Shown here: positions 1 to 5,968 of the stretch, piece by piece
How positions within the stretch are numbered: position 1 is the first letter of the stretch
How the letters are laid out: every line of letters begins with the position of its first letter
From: Paratractidigestivibacter sp963658035
GTDB lineage: Bacteria; Actinomycetota; Coriobacteriia; Coriobacteriales; Atopobiaceae
Length of the DNA: 7,474 nucleotides
Reading direction: 5' to 3'
Assembly (NCBI GenBank): GCA_963658035.1
Contig: CAVKOL010000120.1
Location: 1-7,474, forward strand
Position numbers and translations under genes: made by a program
The notes under the pieces: generated by a model
What the model was told of the DNA's origin: nothing
Database searches by the model: none
The model's input: the letters and a program-made list of their open reading frames with translations, nothing else

Positions 1-380
1 GAGTTGCTCTCCATGAAGCGCCTGGCAAAGAACTCGGTCACAAAGCCGTAATCGATCTTGTTGCCGGCCACGGCCGCGGCGACGTCGGTCTCGGTCGCAA
101 AGATCTGCAGGTCGGCGTCGGGGTAGGAGTCCTTGAGGCCCAGCTCGATCACGGTGCCGCCAAGGACGCCCAGACTGGCGTTGGCGTACAGGTCGTCAAG
201 CTCCTCGGTAGACGAGAGCTCCTTGTAGTTAACGGCGGCGCGGGCCTGCGTGGGCAGGCAGGTCAAGACCGTGGTCGCGGCCAGAAGGACCGCCAGCACG
301 GCGCAAAGCAAGCGCCCGCGCAGCGACCGGCGCGGGCGTCTGGGGGTTTGTTGGGCAATGGGCAAAAGCTGGTTAGTCAC
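1..380 (-). CDS. Fused amino-acid ABC transporter binding protein/permease, third tandem copy (partial, N-terminal part only)
   Basis: About 126 residues are visible before the window edge. The start is a GTG that overlaps the stop of the upstream paralogue (GTGACTAA) and has GGGAG nine bases before it. An arginine-rich N-terminus and a hydrophobic core (about residues 24-40) form a signal peptide, probably cleaved after the ARA ending near residue 48. The next stretch matches residues about 48-117 of the two complete paralogues: a DLYANASLGVLGG strand, YPDADLQIF, and GNKIDYGFVTEF. In ordinary binding proteins this segment is the start of the second half, so the copy shares their permuted order. 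The permease half is presumably beyond position 1 and cannot be seen. Inferred role: uptake of a polar amino acid or similar small ligand, with the binding domain outside the membrane. The ATPase partner is not in the window. Confidence 0.85.
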   Translation of the reverse strand, partial: MTNQLLPIAQQTPRRPRRSLRGRLLCAVLAVLLAATTVLTCLPTQARAAVNYKELSSTEELDDLYANASLGVLGGTVIELGLKDSYPDADLQIFATETDVAAAVAGNKIDYGFVTEFFARRFMESN

Positions 381-1941
381 GCGTTTGAACTCCCTTGAGG
401 ATGGATGTCTTTCGGCGGCGCTTGGGGTCAAGAAGGAGACCCAGGCGGGCAAAGACCCAGCCGCTCAAAGCGATGATAGCGAAGTAAACCACTGCCGTGG
501 CGATAAGCGGGAAGAACGCTTGGAAAGTGCGGCTTCTAATGATGTCGCTTGCCTTGGTGAGGTCCTGGATCGCGATGTAGCCCACGATCGAGGTGCCCTT
601 GATCAGTGACGTGAACTGGCCGGAGTAAAGCGACCACACGCGGGCGGCTGCCTGGGGCAACACGATGTTGCGGAAGGTGTCGAAATGCGAGAAGCCCATG
701 GCAAGCGAGGCCTCGATCTGGCCCTTGTCGACCGCGTCCAGGCCCGTCTCGATGACGCCATAGATGCCCGTGGCCGATTGCAGGCCAAAGCACAGGATGG
801 CCACGGCAACGGCGGGGATGTCCATGTCGGCAAAAACCACGTAGTAGAGAATCATCAACCACACCAAAACGGGCACGCCCGTGGCCAACTTGTTGTAGAC
901 GGCCACGAAGGCGCGGGCCACGCGGTTGCGGCGGCGCGACAGCCACGACAGACCTGCCGCCAGCGCGGTGCCCAGCACAAAGGCGCCCACCGTGACGGCA
1001 CAGGTGACCTGCAGTCCGTTGAGAACGAGCTGCCAGCGGTTCTCGGTTAAGAAGGTGGATTTGAAGTTGCTCTTGAAGTTCTCGGCAAAGTTGTCGAGAA
1101 AACCGGCCGACTCGATGTCGTCTGCCTTGGTCAGCGCGCCGTAGTTGAGCGACACGTAGACCGAGGTGAAGTCGACCTGCTGCTTGCGCTCCTCGGTGAC
1201 GCTTAGCTGCGTGGCTACGTCGGCCTTGCCGGTGGCGACGGCCGTGATCTCGCTGGCGGTGGGCATGTCCTGGTACTCGACGCGCATGCCCAGCTCGCTG
1301 GCGATGCGCTGGACGACCTCGGCGGCCACGCCCGCGTGCTTGCCGTCTTTGATGAAGGTGTAGGGCTCTTCTGTGCCCGTCGTGGCAACAACCAGCACGT
1401 CATCGCCGGTGTCGCAGGTGGGGACGTCGTCCATCGAGTAGTCGCGGTCGATGACCCACTTTTGGTTGATGGCCTCCAGCGTGCCGTCCTCGCGCATGCG
1501 CTCGATGATGGCGTCGAACTTCTCGCGCAGCTCGTCGTTACCCTTTTGCATGGCAAAGGCGACGTTGAAGGTGATGAACATGGGCGTGACGTACTGGTAG
1601 CCCGCGTTGTCCTCCATGTAGCGCGTGGCGTAGAACTCCGAGCAAAAAGCGTAGTCGATCTTGTTACCCACCAACGCGGCGATGATGTCGGACTCGCTGG
1701 AGAAGAGCTGCAGGTCGGCGTCGGGGTAGTCCTGGCCCAGCTTGATCTCGGTGAGGGAGCCGGCGATGGCGCCCAGGCGCGCGTGGGAGTAGAGCTCGTC
1801 GCGTTCCTCGACGCTCATCTCGCAAACGGTGACGTCGGCCTTCGCGCTCGTTGGCGCGACGGCAAGGGCGGCGGTGGCGGCGATGAGCAGCGCGAGGACG
1901 CCGGCAAGCAGGCGCTTTGCGAATGCACGGGTTTTAGTCAC
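373..1941 (-). CDS. Amino-acid ABC transporter, fused (circularly permuted) substrate-binding domain and permease, second copy
   Basis: 522 residues. The GTG start at 1941-1939 overlaps the end of the upstream paralogue and has GGGAG nine bases upstream. Signal peptide residues 1-35 (cleavage after AKA). Residues about 48-165 resemble the second half of a type II amino-acid-binding protein: PDADLQLF, GNKIDYAFCSEF, AFAMQKGNDELREKF, EDGTLEAINQKW. Residues about 181-272 resemble the first half: VLVVATTG, EEPYTFIKDG, GKADVATQLSVTEER, QQVDFTSVY. R252 fits the ligand-carboxylate arginine of this family and E102 the ligand-amino acid contact. From about residue 293 comes a HisM/GlnP-type permease with about five membrane segments and the EAA loop (KGQIEASLAMGF...LPQ). 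It ends in a basic cytoplasmic tail. The family imports polar amino acids; the ligand is unknown. A separate ATPase is needed and is not seen here. Confidence 0.9.
   Translation of the reverse strand: MTKTRAFAKRLLAGVLALLIAATAALAVAPTSAKADVTVCEMSVEERDELYSHARLGAIAGSLTEIKLGQDYPDADLQLFSSESDIIAALVGNKIDYAFCSEFYATRYMEDNAGYQYVTPMFITFNVAFAMQKGNDELREKFDAIIERMREDGTLEAINQKWVIDRDYSMDDVPTCDTGDDVLVVATTGTEEPYTFIKDGKHAGVAAEVVQRIASELGMRVEYQDMPTASEITAVATGKADVATQLSVTEERKQQVDFTSVYVSLNYGALTKADDIESAGFLDNFAENFKSNFKSTFLTENRWQLVLNGLQVTCAVTVGAFVLGTALAAGLSWLSRRRNRVARAFVAVYNKLATGVPVLVWLMILYYVVFADMDIPAVAVAILCFGLQSATGIYGVIETGLDAVDKGQIEASLAMGFSHFDTFRNIVLPQAAARVWSLYSGQFTSLIKGTSIVGYIAIQDLTKASDIIRSRTFQAFFPLIATAVVYFAIIALSGWVFARLGLLLDPKRRRKTSILKGVQTRD
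390..394 (-). promoter_or_regulatory. Ribosome binding site inside the upstream gene, sets the GTG start of the partial third copy
   Basis: On the minus strand GGGAG lies in the last codons (Lys-Gly-Val) of the second copy, nine bases before GTG. No alternative start with a better site is visible, so reinitiation after the overlapping TAA is the likely mode of translation. Confidence 0.6.
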
Positions 1942-3508
1942 GGGTCTTTACTCCCTTAAGGACGCTGGCGGGACGGCGGCGCTTGGGGTCGAGCAGGCGG
2001 CCCAGGCGCTTGAAGATCCAGTCGCACAAGACGATGGCTACAAAGTAGACCACAGCCGTGGCGATCAAGGGGAAGAAGGCCTGGAACGTGCGGCTGCGAA
2101 TGATGTCGCTTGCCTTGGTGAGGTCCTGCAAGGCGATGTAGCCCACGATCGAGGTCTCTTTGATCAGGGCACTGAACTCGCCCGAGTAAAGCGACCACAC
2201 GCGGGCCAGGGCCTGCGGCGCCACGACGTGCCTAAACGTGTCAAACGGCGAGAAGCCCATGGCAAGCGAGGCCTCTACCTGGCCCTTGTCGACCGCGGCC
2301 AGGCCCGTCTCGATGACGCCCGAGATGGGCGAGGCCGATTGCAGGCCAAAGCACAGGATGGCCACCACGATGGCCGAGATGTCCACCGAGGCAAAGACCA
2401 CGTAGTACAAGATCATGAGCCAGACCAGCACCGGCACGCCCGTGGCAAGCTTGTTGTAGACGGCCACGAAGGCGCGGGCCACCGGGTTGCCTCGGCGAGA
2501 CATCCACGACAGGGCCAGGGCAAGCACGGTGCCAAGCGCGAAGGAGCCCACCGTGATGATGCAGGTGACCTGCAGGCCGTTGAGCACGAGCTGCCAGCGG
2601 TTCTCGGTGATAAAGGTGGAGTTGAAGTTGTCTTTGAAGGCCTGGATGAAGTCGATATCGGTCGCGATGTCGGACTTTGCCAGGGCGCCGAACTCGGCCG
2701 TGGAGTAGTACGAGGTGAAGTCGACCTGCTGCAGGCGCTCCTCGGTGGGCGTGAGCTGCGTTGCGATGTCGGCCTTGCCGGTGGCGACGGCCGCGATCTC
2801 GCCCGCGAAGTTCATGTCTTGCAGCTCGACGCGCATGCCCAGCTCGCTTGCCACGCGGCGCACGACCTCGGCCACCAGGCCCACCAGCTCGCCGTCCTGA
2901 ACAAAGAGATAGGGCTCGTCGGCGCTCGAGCAGGCCACGCGCAGGACCTCGTCGCCGGTATCGCAGGCGGGCACGTCGTCCATGGTGTAGTTGCGGTCGA
3001 CCAGCCACTTGTCCTTGATGGCCTGCAGGGTGCCGTCCTCTTTGTAGCGGTCCAGCACGGCGCTGATCTTGTCGCGCAGCTCGGTGTTGTTCTTGTTGAC
3101 GGCAAAGGCCTCTTCAAAGCTGGTGAACACCGGCGTGACGTACATGTAGCCGTCGTTGTTCTCCATGAAGCGGATGGCGTAGAACTCGGTGACAAAGCCG
3201 TAGTCGATCTTGTTGCCCGCCACAGCCGCCACGACGTCCGAGTCGCTGGGGAACAGCTGCAGGTCGGCCTCGGGGTAGGCGTCGGCCAGCTCGTACTCGG
3301 TCAAGGTGCCGGCGGCCACGCCCAGGCGAGCGTGGGCGTAAAGCTCGTCTCGCTGCTCGACGTCAATCTCTTCGACAAGGCTCTCGGCGCGGGCCTGTGA
3401 AGGCACGCAGGTCAAGACCGTTGTGACGGCAAGAAGAACGGCACAGACCGCGGCGGCAAGGCGGGCTGGCAGCGAAGCGCGACGGGCGCGCGGGCAGGTG
3501 GTTTTCAT
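1934..3508 (-). CDS. Amino-acid ABC transporter, fused (circularly permuted) substrate-binding domain and permease, first copy
   Basis: 524 residues and the first gene of the minus-strand operon. ATG at 3508, preceded by AGAGGA with a seven-base spacer (3516-3521). Signal peptide about 1-41 (SQARA/ESL). Residues 61-170 look like lobe 2 plus the returning C-terminal helices (VAAGTLTEYE, GNKIDYGFVTEFY, AFAVNKNNTELRDKI, KEDGTLQAIKDKW). A linker of about 16 residues (DRNYTMDDVPACDTGD) follows, then residues 187-278 look like the N-terminal lobe-1 half (VLRVACSSADEPYLF, GKADIATQLTPTEER, QQVDFTSYY). R258 and E108 are the likely ligand contacts. Residues about 295-505 form the permease, with NRWQLVLNGLQVT as the first membrane entry and the EAA loop at about 399-432. 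By eye the permease half is nearly the same as in the second copy, while the binding half differs more. That suggests different ligands through similar channels. Confidence 0.9.
   Translation of the reverse strand: MKTTCPRARRASLPARLAAAVCAVLLAVTTVLTCVPSQARAESLVEEIDVEQRDELYAHARLGVAAGTLTEYELADAYPEADLQLFPSDSDVVAAVAGNKIDYGFVTEFYAIRFMENNDGYMYVTPVFTSFEEAFAVNKNNTELRDKISAVLDRYKEDGTLQAIKDKWLVDRNYTMDDVPACDTGDEVLRVACSSADEPYLFVQDGELVGLVAEVVRRVASELGMRVELQDMNFAGEIAAVATGKADIATQLTPTEERLQQVDFTSYYSTAEFGALAKSDIATDIDFIQAFKDNFNSTFITENRWQLVLNGLQVTCIITVGSFALGTVLALALSWMSRRGNPVARAFVAVYNKLATGVPVLVWLMILYYVVFASVDISAIVVAILCFGLQSASPISGVIETGLAAVDKGQVEASLAMGFSPFDTFRHVVAPQALARVWSLYSGEFSALIKETSIVGYIALQDLTKASDIIRSRTFQAFFPLIATAVVYFVAIVLCDWIFKRLGRLLDPKRRRPASVLKGVKTRD
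1951..1955 (-). promoter_or_regulatory. Ribosome binding site inside the upstream gene, sets the GTG start of the second copy
   Basis: This is the same arrangement as at 390-394: GGGAG within the Lys-Gly-Val codons of the first copy, nine bases before GTG, with start and stop overlapping by eight bases. It supports translational coupling and a GTG rather than an internal ATG as the start. Confidence 0.6.
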
Positions 3509-3582
3509 GCGGGTATCCTCTGGTCAGGGGGCGATTTCTAAAGGATAGCGCAACGGACCCCCGGGCGGCATTCTCGCTGGGC

Positions 3583-3619
3583 GGCCGCAGGCGGGGTGCC
3601 AGGTGGCCGCAGGCCGGGG
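3583..3619. repeat. Imperfect direct repeat, 22-base period
   Basis: GGCCGCAGGCGGGG (3583-3596) recurs as GGCCGCAGGCCGGGG (3605-3619), one inserted base apart. Starts are 22 bases apart, about two helical turns, which would suit a dimeric regulator. The region is very GC-rich, so chance or duplication slippage is also possible. Confidence 0.4.
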
Positions 3620-3627
3620 ACCACTGC

Positions 3628-3689
3628 AAAATCCCCTGCATTCCGTGCCGTTTTTGAGGCAAAAAGTGTCCCGGAATGCAGGGGATTTT
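3628..3689. repeat. Large intergenic inverted repeat (18-bp arms, nested hairpin in loop)
   Basis: The arms 3628-3645 (AAAATCCCCTGCATTCCG) and 3672-3689 are perfect reverse complements. The 26-base loop contains a second inverted repeat, TTTTTG-AGG-CAAAAA. It lies between divergent genes, so it is not placed to end either one, and it does not look like a simple terminator. Its layout resembles the hairpin at 6683-6749. It may be a dispersed palindromic element of the REP/MITE kind or a regulatory structure. Confidence 0.8.
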
Positions 3690-3732
3690 AGGACGGCGCG
3701 CGCCATCGGGGCGAGACGAGCCAAAAAGGGCC

Positions 3733-3762
3733 TTGCGCGGGCTTGCCGGGTGGTGCTATAGT
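3733..3762 (+). promoter_or_regulatory. Extended -10 promoter for the clpP-like gene cluster
   Basis: TTGCGC (3733-3738) as -35, an 18-base spacer, TGC just before TATAGT (3757-3762). The match to the housekeeping sigma consensus with an extended -10 is good. Transcription would begin near 3769-3771, giving a leader of about 200 nt before the first gene. Confidence 0.6.
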
Positions 3763-3775
3763 GCCGCTCACCCGA

Positions 3776-3856
3776 GGGTCGCATCGACCCGCCTCCTGGC
3801 AAGCCGGCCCCAGCGCCGGAGGAGTTGATCGGCTGCACTTGCCACGGCCGACTTTT
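3776..3856 (+). promoter_or_regulatory. Structured leader with terminator-like hairpin
   Basis: GGGTCG/CGACCC (3776-3790, 3-base loop) is followed by a GCCGG-rich stem (about 3793-3822). A 7-bp stem, 3829-3835 with 3845-3851 (one G-U pair, 9-base loop), is followed by CTTTT (3852-3856). Further on there is a 10-bp palindrome GGCATATGCC (3892-3901) and CACGC/GCGTG (3901-3914). The stem plus T-run could attenuate transcription or end a small RNA of about 85 nt. The T-run is short, so the call is weak. I recognise no known riboswitch. Confidence 0.3.
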
Positions 3857-3955
3857 CACACCATGCACAACCACAGAGAACCGCAGCTAGGGGCATATGC
3901 CACGCTGTCGCGTGCTGCCGCTCGACGGCGGTCTGGTGGTTGCGCCGACCCTCGG

Positions 3956-3962
3956 AAAGGAG
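3956..3962 (+). promoter_or_regulatory. Ribosome binding site of the clpP-like gene
   Basis: AAAGGAG with six bases before ATG 3969. This decides the start against the in-frame upstream ATG at 3897, which has no such site and would add 24 residues unlike the family. Confidence 0.75.
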
Positions 3963-3968
3963 CTCGAC

Positions 3969-4565
3969 ATGAGCGACCACTCCCCCATCTACCAGCCACA
4001 GATCATCCGCGAGACTGCGGAGGGCCTGTATAGGCTGGACCCCCGCGACGAGATGCTGTCCCACCGCGAGCTGGAGCTTACCTCCCCCGTTGACGCCGAG
4101 TCGTGCGCCGCCGTCATCCGCGGCCTTCTCCACCTGCAGCGCGTTGACGCCAAGGCGCCCGTGACGCTCTACATCAACAGCCTGGGCGGAGAAGTGCAGT
4201 CGGGCCTGGCGCTCTATGACGTCATGCAAGCGGTGAGCTGCCCCATCCGCACCGTGTGCCTGGGGATGGCGGCGAGCATGGCGGCGCTGCTGTTTATCGC
4301 CGGCGATGAGCGTTGGATGCTGCCGCACAGCCGCGTGATGGTCCACGACCCGCTGATTGGCTCGGGCCTGGGCGGCAGCGCGCTTTCGGTGAAGGCCCGC
4401 GCCGACGACCTCATGCGAATTCGCGACGTCACGGCAGGCGTCATCGCCCGGCACACGGGCATGCCGCTTGACCAGGTCTTTAGCCTCACGGCCACCGACA
4501 CGTACTTCGAGGCGCAGGAAGCCGTCGAAGCGGGCCTGGCCGACCGCGTGATCGAGTCCCTCTAG
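3969..4565 (+). CDS. ClpP-type serine protease subunit (divergent)
   Basis: 198 residues, the usual size of a ClpP subunit. ClpP forms a barrel of two rings that degrades proteins fed by a AAA+ unfoldase. Visible signatures: YINSLGGEV (69-76, oxyanion strand, normally INSPGG), nucleophile S103 in GMAASMA, H126 in VMVHDP, D177 in TATDTYF. The triad is therefore complete. A105 stands where Gly is usual (ASMG). The N-terminal segment that forms the axial gate is atypical and short of the usual IPMV motif. It is first in a right-facing cluster, 24 bases before the ATPase gene. No Clp unfoldase is nearby. It is divergent from housekeeping ClpP and more likely a specialised copy, possibly dedicated to its neighbours. 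Confidence 0.9.
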   Translation: MSDHSPIYQPQIIRETAEGLYRLDPRDEMLSHRELELTSPVDAESCAAVIRGLLHLQRVDAKAPVTLYINSLGGEVQSGLALYDVMQAVSCPIRTVCLGMAASMAALLFIAGDERWMLPHSRVMVHDPLIGSGLGGSALSVKARADDLMRIRDVTAGVIARHTGMPLDQVFSLTATDTYFEAQEAVEAGLADRVIESL

Positions 4566-4589
4566 CTAGATAAGAAAGAAGGCCCCACC

Positions 4590-5897
4590 ATGACGAACTT
4601 CTCCCCCTCCCCCGCCAACCGCCGCGCCTACGCCGGCGAGCTTCTCCTTACCGCCAACCGCCGCGCGAGCATGGACTCGTGGGCAACCGGTCTCAACAAC
4701 AACGTGCTTGTCCTGGGCAGCTCCGGCTCGGGCAAGACGCGCGGCTTCCTAAAGCCCAACCTCTTGCAATGCGCCGGCTCCTACGTGGTCCTGGACTCCA
4801 AGGGCCGGCTCTACCACGACATGGCCCCCTACCTGCGCTCTAATGGATACACGGTCGACTGTCTGGACTTCACCACCATGGACGGCACCTTGGGATACGA
4901 CCCGCTGCACCACGTGCGCTGGCGAGACGGCCGGCCGCTTGCCCAGGACATCATCTCGATCGCGAGCGCCCTCTTTCCTCGCGATGACATGGGCCAGGAC
5001 CCGTTTTGGGCAAGCGCCGCGGCCAACTACGTGGCAAGCTACATCGCCTACGTCTTTGAGGCCCTGCCCGAAGAAGGCTGGAACATGGCCTCGGTGGTGA
5101 GCTGCTTCGAGCGGGCCTGCGAGGGCGAGGCGCCCGCGATGTTCTTCGAGCTGGCCCACGACGACCCCAACAGCTACGCCGCCGCGCTCTTTCGCCGCGC
5201 CCGCTCCACGTCTCGCGCCGAGAAGATGCACGCGTCCATCATGGGCATCATCGCGGCCAATCTCTTTCCGCTGACCTTTGACAGCGCACTGGCCAGTTTT
5301 CGCCGGCCGCGGCAGGTCGATTTTCTCGCCTTGGGACACGAGAAGCGCGCCTTGTTTGTGACGATGGACGATATGGACAAAAGCTTGGCACCGCTGACCA
5401 GCCTTTTTGTGCGCCAGGCGTTCACGAGCCTGTGCGCCCACGCCGACGCCGACTGCGCGGGCGGCCGCCTTCCCATACCCGTGCGCTTCATGCTGGACGA
5501 CTTCGCCAACCTCACGTTGCCCGGCATCGACGACGTGCTGGCCGTCATCCGCAGCCGCGAGGTGAGCTGTACCCTGATATGCCAGACGGTGAGCCAGCTC
5601 GAGGCGCGCTACGGCGAGGCGGGCGCCAACTCGATCATTGGCAACTGCGACCGCCAGCTGGTAACGGGGTTTCAAGACGAGAAGACCGCGCGCTACTTTG
5701 CCCTGCGCGCCAACCGCACGCCCAGCTCGCTGCTTGAGACGCCGGCCGGTAGCTGGTGGTATTTCGAGCGCGGGCAGCGCGGCGTGTGCGAGCCGGCATA
5801 CGGGCTGGGGCACCGCCCCTCGATTGAGCCCGGGTGGGACGAGTGGGACGAATGGGACGAGCGCTACGAGCTTCCCCTCGACCCGCCGGCGGCCTAG
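4590..5897 (+). CDS. Soluble VirD4/TraG-like P-loop ATPase
   Basis: 435 residues. The start ATG has AAGAAGG seven bases before it. Walker A is GSSGSGKT (43-50), followed by the family strand YVVLDSKGRLYHDM (65-78; usual form DPKGE) and GYTVDCLDF. Walker B is RFMLDDFANL (299-308), with Asp at 304 where the family usually has Glu. CQTVSQLEARYG (331-342) and GNCDRQLVTG (351-360) are further coupling-protein motifs. VirD4/TraG proteins are hexameric DNA pumps that link a relaxase to a type IV secretion channel. This one lacks the N-terminal membrane helices: Walker A begins at residue 43 and nothing before it is hydrophobic enough to span a membrane. No relaxase or channel gene is visible. The C-terminal tail holds three WDE units. 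It may be a conjugation remnant or a DNA translocase in another system. Confidence 0.85.
   Translation: MTNFSPSPANRRAYAGELLLTANRRASMDSWATGLNNNVLVLGSSGSGKTRGFLKPNLLQCAGSYVVLDSKGRLYHDMAPYLRSNGYTVDCLDFTTMDGTLGYDPLHHVRWRDGRPLAQDIISIASALFPRDDMGQDPFWASAAANYVASYIAYVFEALPEEGWNMASVVSCFERACEGEAPAMFFELAHDDPNSYAAALFRRARSTSRAEKMHASIMGIIAANLFPLTFDSALASFRRPRQVDFLALGHEKRALFVTMDDMDKSLAPLTSLFVRQAFTSLCAHADADCAGGRLPIPVRFMLDDFANLTLPGIDDVLAVIRSREVSCTLICQTVSQLEARYGEAGANSIIGNCDRQLVTGFQDEKTARYFALRANRTPSSLLETPAGSWWYFERGQRGVCEPAYGLGHRPSIEPGWDEWDEWDERYELPLDPPAA
5835..5861 (+). repeat. Three tandem 9-base units in the ATPase gene tail
   Basis: TGGGACGAG, TGGGACGAA, TGGGACGAG encode (Trp-Asp-Glu)x3 at residues 416-424, in frame. 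Copy number could vary between strains without a frameshift. The result is an acidic, aromatic tail. Confidence 0.8.
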
Positions 5898-5922
5898 GCG
5901 CCCGCTCTTCTCGCCGCCGCGC

Positions 5923-5928
5923 TAGAAT
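5923..5928 (+). promoter_or_regulatory. Possible -10 element before the nuclease-like gene
   Basis: TAGAAT lies in the 71-base gap after the ATPase gene, 41 bases before ATG 5969. No acceptable -35 is seen 16-18 bases upstream. An internal promoter is possible; read-through from the upstream genes is at least as likely. Confidence 0.25.
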
Positions 5929-5968
5929 CGAGCAGTCTGCCACCTGCCGAGCCACCAAGGGAGCAAGC

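Larger units (their letters stand above)
3509..3968. other. 460-base divergent intergenic region
   Basis: No convincing gene lies here. From left to right it holds the minus-strand ribosome site for the transporter operon, a weak possible minus-strand -10 (TATCCT, complement of 3542-3547, no good -35), an imperfect direct repeat at 3583-3619, and the large inverted repeat at 3628-3689. Then come a right-facing promoter at 3733-3762 and a structured leader up to the clpP-like gene. Short reading frames crossing it lack ribosome sites and family resemblance. Confidence 0.7.

Noticed and set aside
1829..3400. Long plus-strand open frame (523 codons) opposite the first transporter gene
   Set aside because: It is a GC-rich antisense shadow of clearly recognisable minus-strand transporter codons. 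It has no family resemblance, an odd His/Gly/Val-rich composition and no ribosome site.
3897..3968. Upstream in-frame ATG for the ClpP-like gene
   Set aside because: No ribosome site precedes it, and the extra residues do not match the family. ATG 3969 has AAAGGAG at ideal spacing.
4749..5813. Long minus-strand open frame (354 codons) opposite the ATPase gene
   Set aside because: It is a shadow of the VirD4-like gene, whose Walker motifs fix the true strand and frame.
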